Shown here piece by piece: positions 62,719 through 64,000 of a stretch of 64,000 nt of DNA. A program made the position numbers and the translations under genes. How positions within the stretch are numbered: the stretch's first letter is position 1; the number at the start of each line of letters is the position of its first letter. A model generated the notes under the pieces. The model made no database searches, was not told where the DNA came from, and saw only the letters and a program-made list of their open reading frames with translations. Origin of the DNA: Paracoccaceae bacterium (GTDB lineage Bacteria > Pseudomonadota > Alphaproteobacteria > Rhodobacterales > Rhodobacteraceae); assembly GCA_027489375.1 (NCBI GenBank), contig JAIXZW010000007.1, positions 1-64,000 on the forward strand. The letters are read 5' to 3'.

Positions 62719-64000
62719 TCAGCGCCGCCAGAACCGGGGCAGCACAAGGACAAAGATCGCCAAAAGCCCCAGCCGCCCCAGCAGCATCGCCAAAGTCATG
62801 ATCCATTTGCCCGCATCGGGAAGATCGACATAGGTGCCCGTCCGCGCCACGATCGACCCGAAGCCGTAACCGATGTTCCCAAGCGCCGACCAGACCGAGA
62901 ACAGCGCCGATTCCGTATCCAGCCCGATGAAGGTCATGGCGACAGTCAGAACGCCAAGGGTCAGCACATAGCCCGTCACATAAAGGATCAGCGCCCCCAT
63001 CACATCCGGCTCGACCGTGCGCCCCTCGTATTTGACCGGCGCCACCCGCCCGGGCGATACGATCTGTCGCAACTGCTGCACCAGCGCCCGCGCCACAAGT
63101 TGCGACCGGAACACCGTCAGCCCCGCAGCAGACGAACCCGAACATCCCCCGATCACACCGATGACGAAGGCCACGACCAGCATATAGCCCCCCCATGTCG
63201 GGAAAGAGCCGCTGAAAAAGCCGGTGGACGAGATGATTGATACAAGATTGAACAGGCTTTCGCGCAACGCCGGCTCGAAACCCATGTCCGAGGTGAGCCA
63301 GCGCCAGACTGCCACGCTCAGCACCGAAAAGGCGATGATGCGCAGGTAGGCCCGCACCTGACTGTCACGCCAAAGCGGCCCCGCCTGCCCGTTCACGAAC
63401 TGCACATAACGCACATAGGGCAAGCTGCCGAGCACCATGAAAAGCGCGCCGAAATACTCTCCCGCACCCGCATAGGCGCCAAAGGACTGGTCACGCGGCG
63501 AAAACCCGCCCGTGGCGATCGAGGCCATCGCATTCACCGCAGCATCGAGCGGGCGCATCCCGATGGCCGAATAGGTCAGCCCCGCGACCACGATCAGCCC
63601 GATGTAAATCCCCAGCAATTGCTTGGCGAGGTCGGTCGCCCGCGGCAGCACCTTGCCAAAGGTGTCGAAGCCTTCCGTGCGAAAGAACTGCATCCCGCCC
63701 ACGCGCATGACGGGCAGGAAGATCATGGCGACGAAGGCGATGCCGAGTCCGCCTGCCGCATTCAGCAACCCCCGCCACAGGTTCATTCCGGCGGGCATGT
63801 CATCCAACCCGTAGATGACCGTCGCCCCCGTGGTCGTGATGCCGGAGACGGCTTCGAAATAGGCTTCGGTGAAATGCAGACGTGGCGCCCCGAGCATGAA
63901 GGGAAGCGCACCGAAGGCCGGCACGAAGAACCAGATCGCGGCGGTCAGAAGATAGGCGGAACGGATGTCGAACGCCCCGCGCGCCGCATTGGCCGATGAA
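62719..64000 (-). CDS. trkH: Trk-type potassium uptake protein TrkH (start outside window)
   Basis: The last 427 residues of a TrkH potassium channel subunit are present. Visible are selectivity-filter loops (AVSGITTTGATV, SIATGGFSPRD, IISSTGFFSG, SALGNIGYGFG) and about eight helices. The reading frame stays open to the right edge (ARGAFDIRSAYLLTAAIWFFVPAF), so the true start lies beyond 64000. It forms the membrane pore for K+ entry with TrkA as partner. The 151-base gap to the Anbu operon shows no gene. Confidence 0.94.
   Translation of the reverse strand, partial: SSANAARGAFDIRSAYLLTAAIWFFVPAFGALPFMLGAPRLHFTEAYFEAVSGITTTGATVIYGLDDMPAGMNLWRGLLNAAGGLGIAFVAMIFLPVMRVGGMQFFRTEGFDTFGKVLPRATDLAKQLLGIYIGLIVVAGLTYSAIGMRPLDAAVNAMASIATGGFSPRDQSFGAYAGAGEYFGALFMVLGSLPYVRYVQFVNGQAGPLWRDSQVRAYLRIIAFSVLSVAVWRWLTSDMGFEPALRESLFNLVSIISSTGFFSGSFPTWGGYMLVVAFVIGVIGGCSGSSAAGLTVFRSQLVARALVQQLRQIVSPGRVAPVKYEGRTVEPDVMGALILYVTGYVLTLGVLTVAMTFIGLDTESALFSVWSALGNIGYGFGSIVARTGTYVDLPDAGKWIMTLAMLLGRLGLLAIFVLVLPRFWRR

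Overview
The window is chromosomal DNA of a high-GC (about two thirds G+C) alphaproteobacterium of the Rhodobacter/Paracoccus group (Rhodobacterales). The evidence is a Paracoccus-type cytochrome c-550/c2 gene directly upstream of the aa3 oxidase subunit I gene, a Rhodobacter-type pmtA beside pssA and psd, DUF6446 sitting between glyQ and glyS, an alphaproteobacterial CarD/FdxA/S4/SUV3-like helicase block, and two FNR-type boxes. There are no transposases, CRISPR arrays or phage genes. Nearly all of the sequence is core housekeeping, with one short low-GC insert at about 15.3-16.6 kb.

Layout. 0-5 kb: 5' end of a spermidine/putrescine-type ABC ATPase, tRNA-Leu(GAG), lipB, cytochrome c, ctaD, a DUF2244 protein. 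5-9.4 kb: yqeY and carA (divergent, each with a readable promoter), a membrane family 2 glycosyltransferase, a GntR/FCD regulator. 9.6-17 kb: a HAD phosphatase, a small membrane protein, a UbiH-type monooxygenase, a class V aminotransferase, two overlapping Lrp/AsnC regulators divergent from ilvC, then the AT-rich insert with a 313-aa orphan and a small two-helix membrane ORF tail to tail. 17-28 kb, all minus: glmM-folP-folB, a SleB-like cell-wall hydrolase, a PPDK-like protein with a decayed ATP site, and glyQ-DUF6446-glyS.

28-45 kb: a catalytically dead trypsin-like protein, a ligase-associated exonuclease with its ATP-dependent DNA ligase, a PepF-type peptidase, a host-attachment-family protein under a class II FNR-like site, a Gfo/Idh/MocA oxidoreductase, the phospholipid operon psd-pssA-pmtA (phosphatidylserine to phosphatidylethanolamine to methylated lipids), rpoH, an RluA-type pseudouridine synthase, LysE and VOC proteins, and metY. 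45-58 kb: a SIMPL protein, a 1000-aa protein that looks like a GspL/PilM-type domain joined through a long linker and one membrane helix to a PilP/GspC-type domain, a Kef antiporter, cobT/cobS, carD, fdxA, an S4 protein, a SUV3-like helicase, a TPR protein, an SCP2 protein and a lysophospholipase. 58.6-64 kb: the complete Anbu operon (ATP-grasp, alpha-E, transglutaminase-like, Anbu protease) and the 3' part of trkH.

The most notable non-coding feature is a family of interspersed palindromic elements, 13 cores at 9 intergenic loci. They share CAAATATCCTCGGGGGG followed by a G/C hairpin whose arms change in compensating fashion while the loop stays close to AGACG. A second, smaller family is built from the 8-mer CAAATTCC and its complement.
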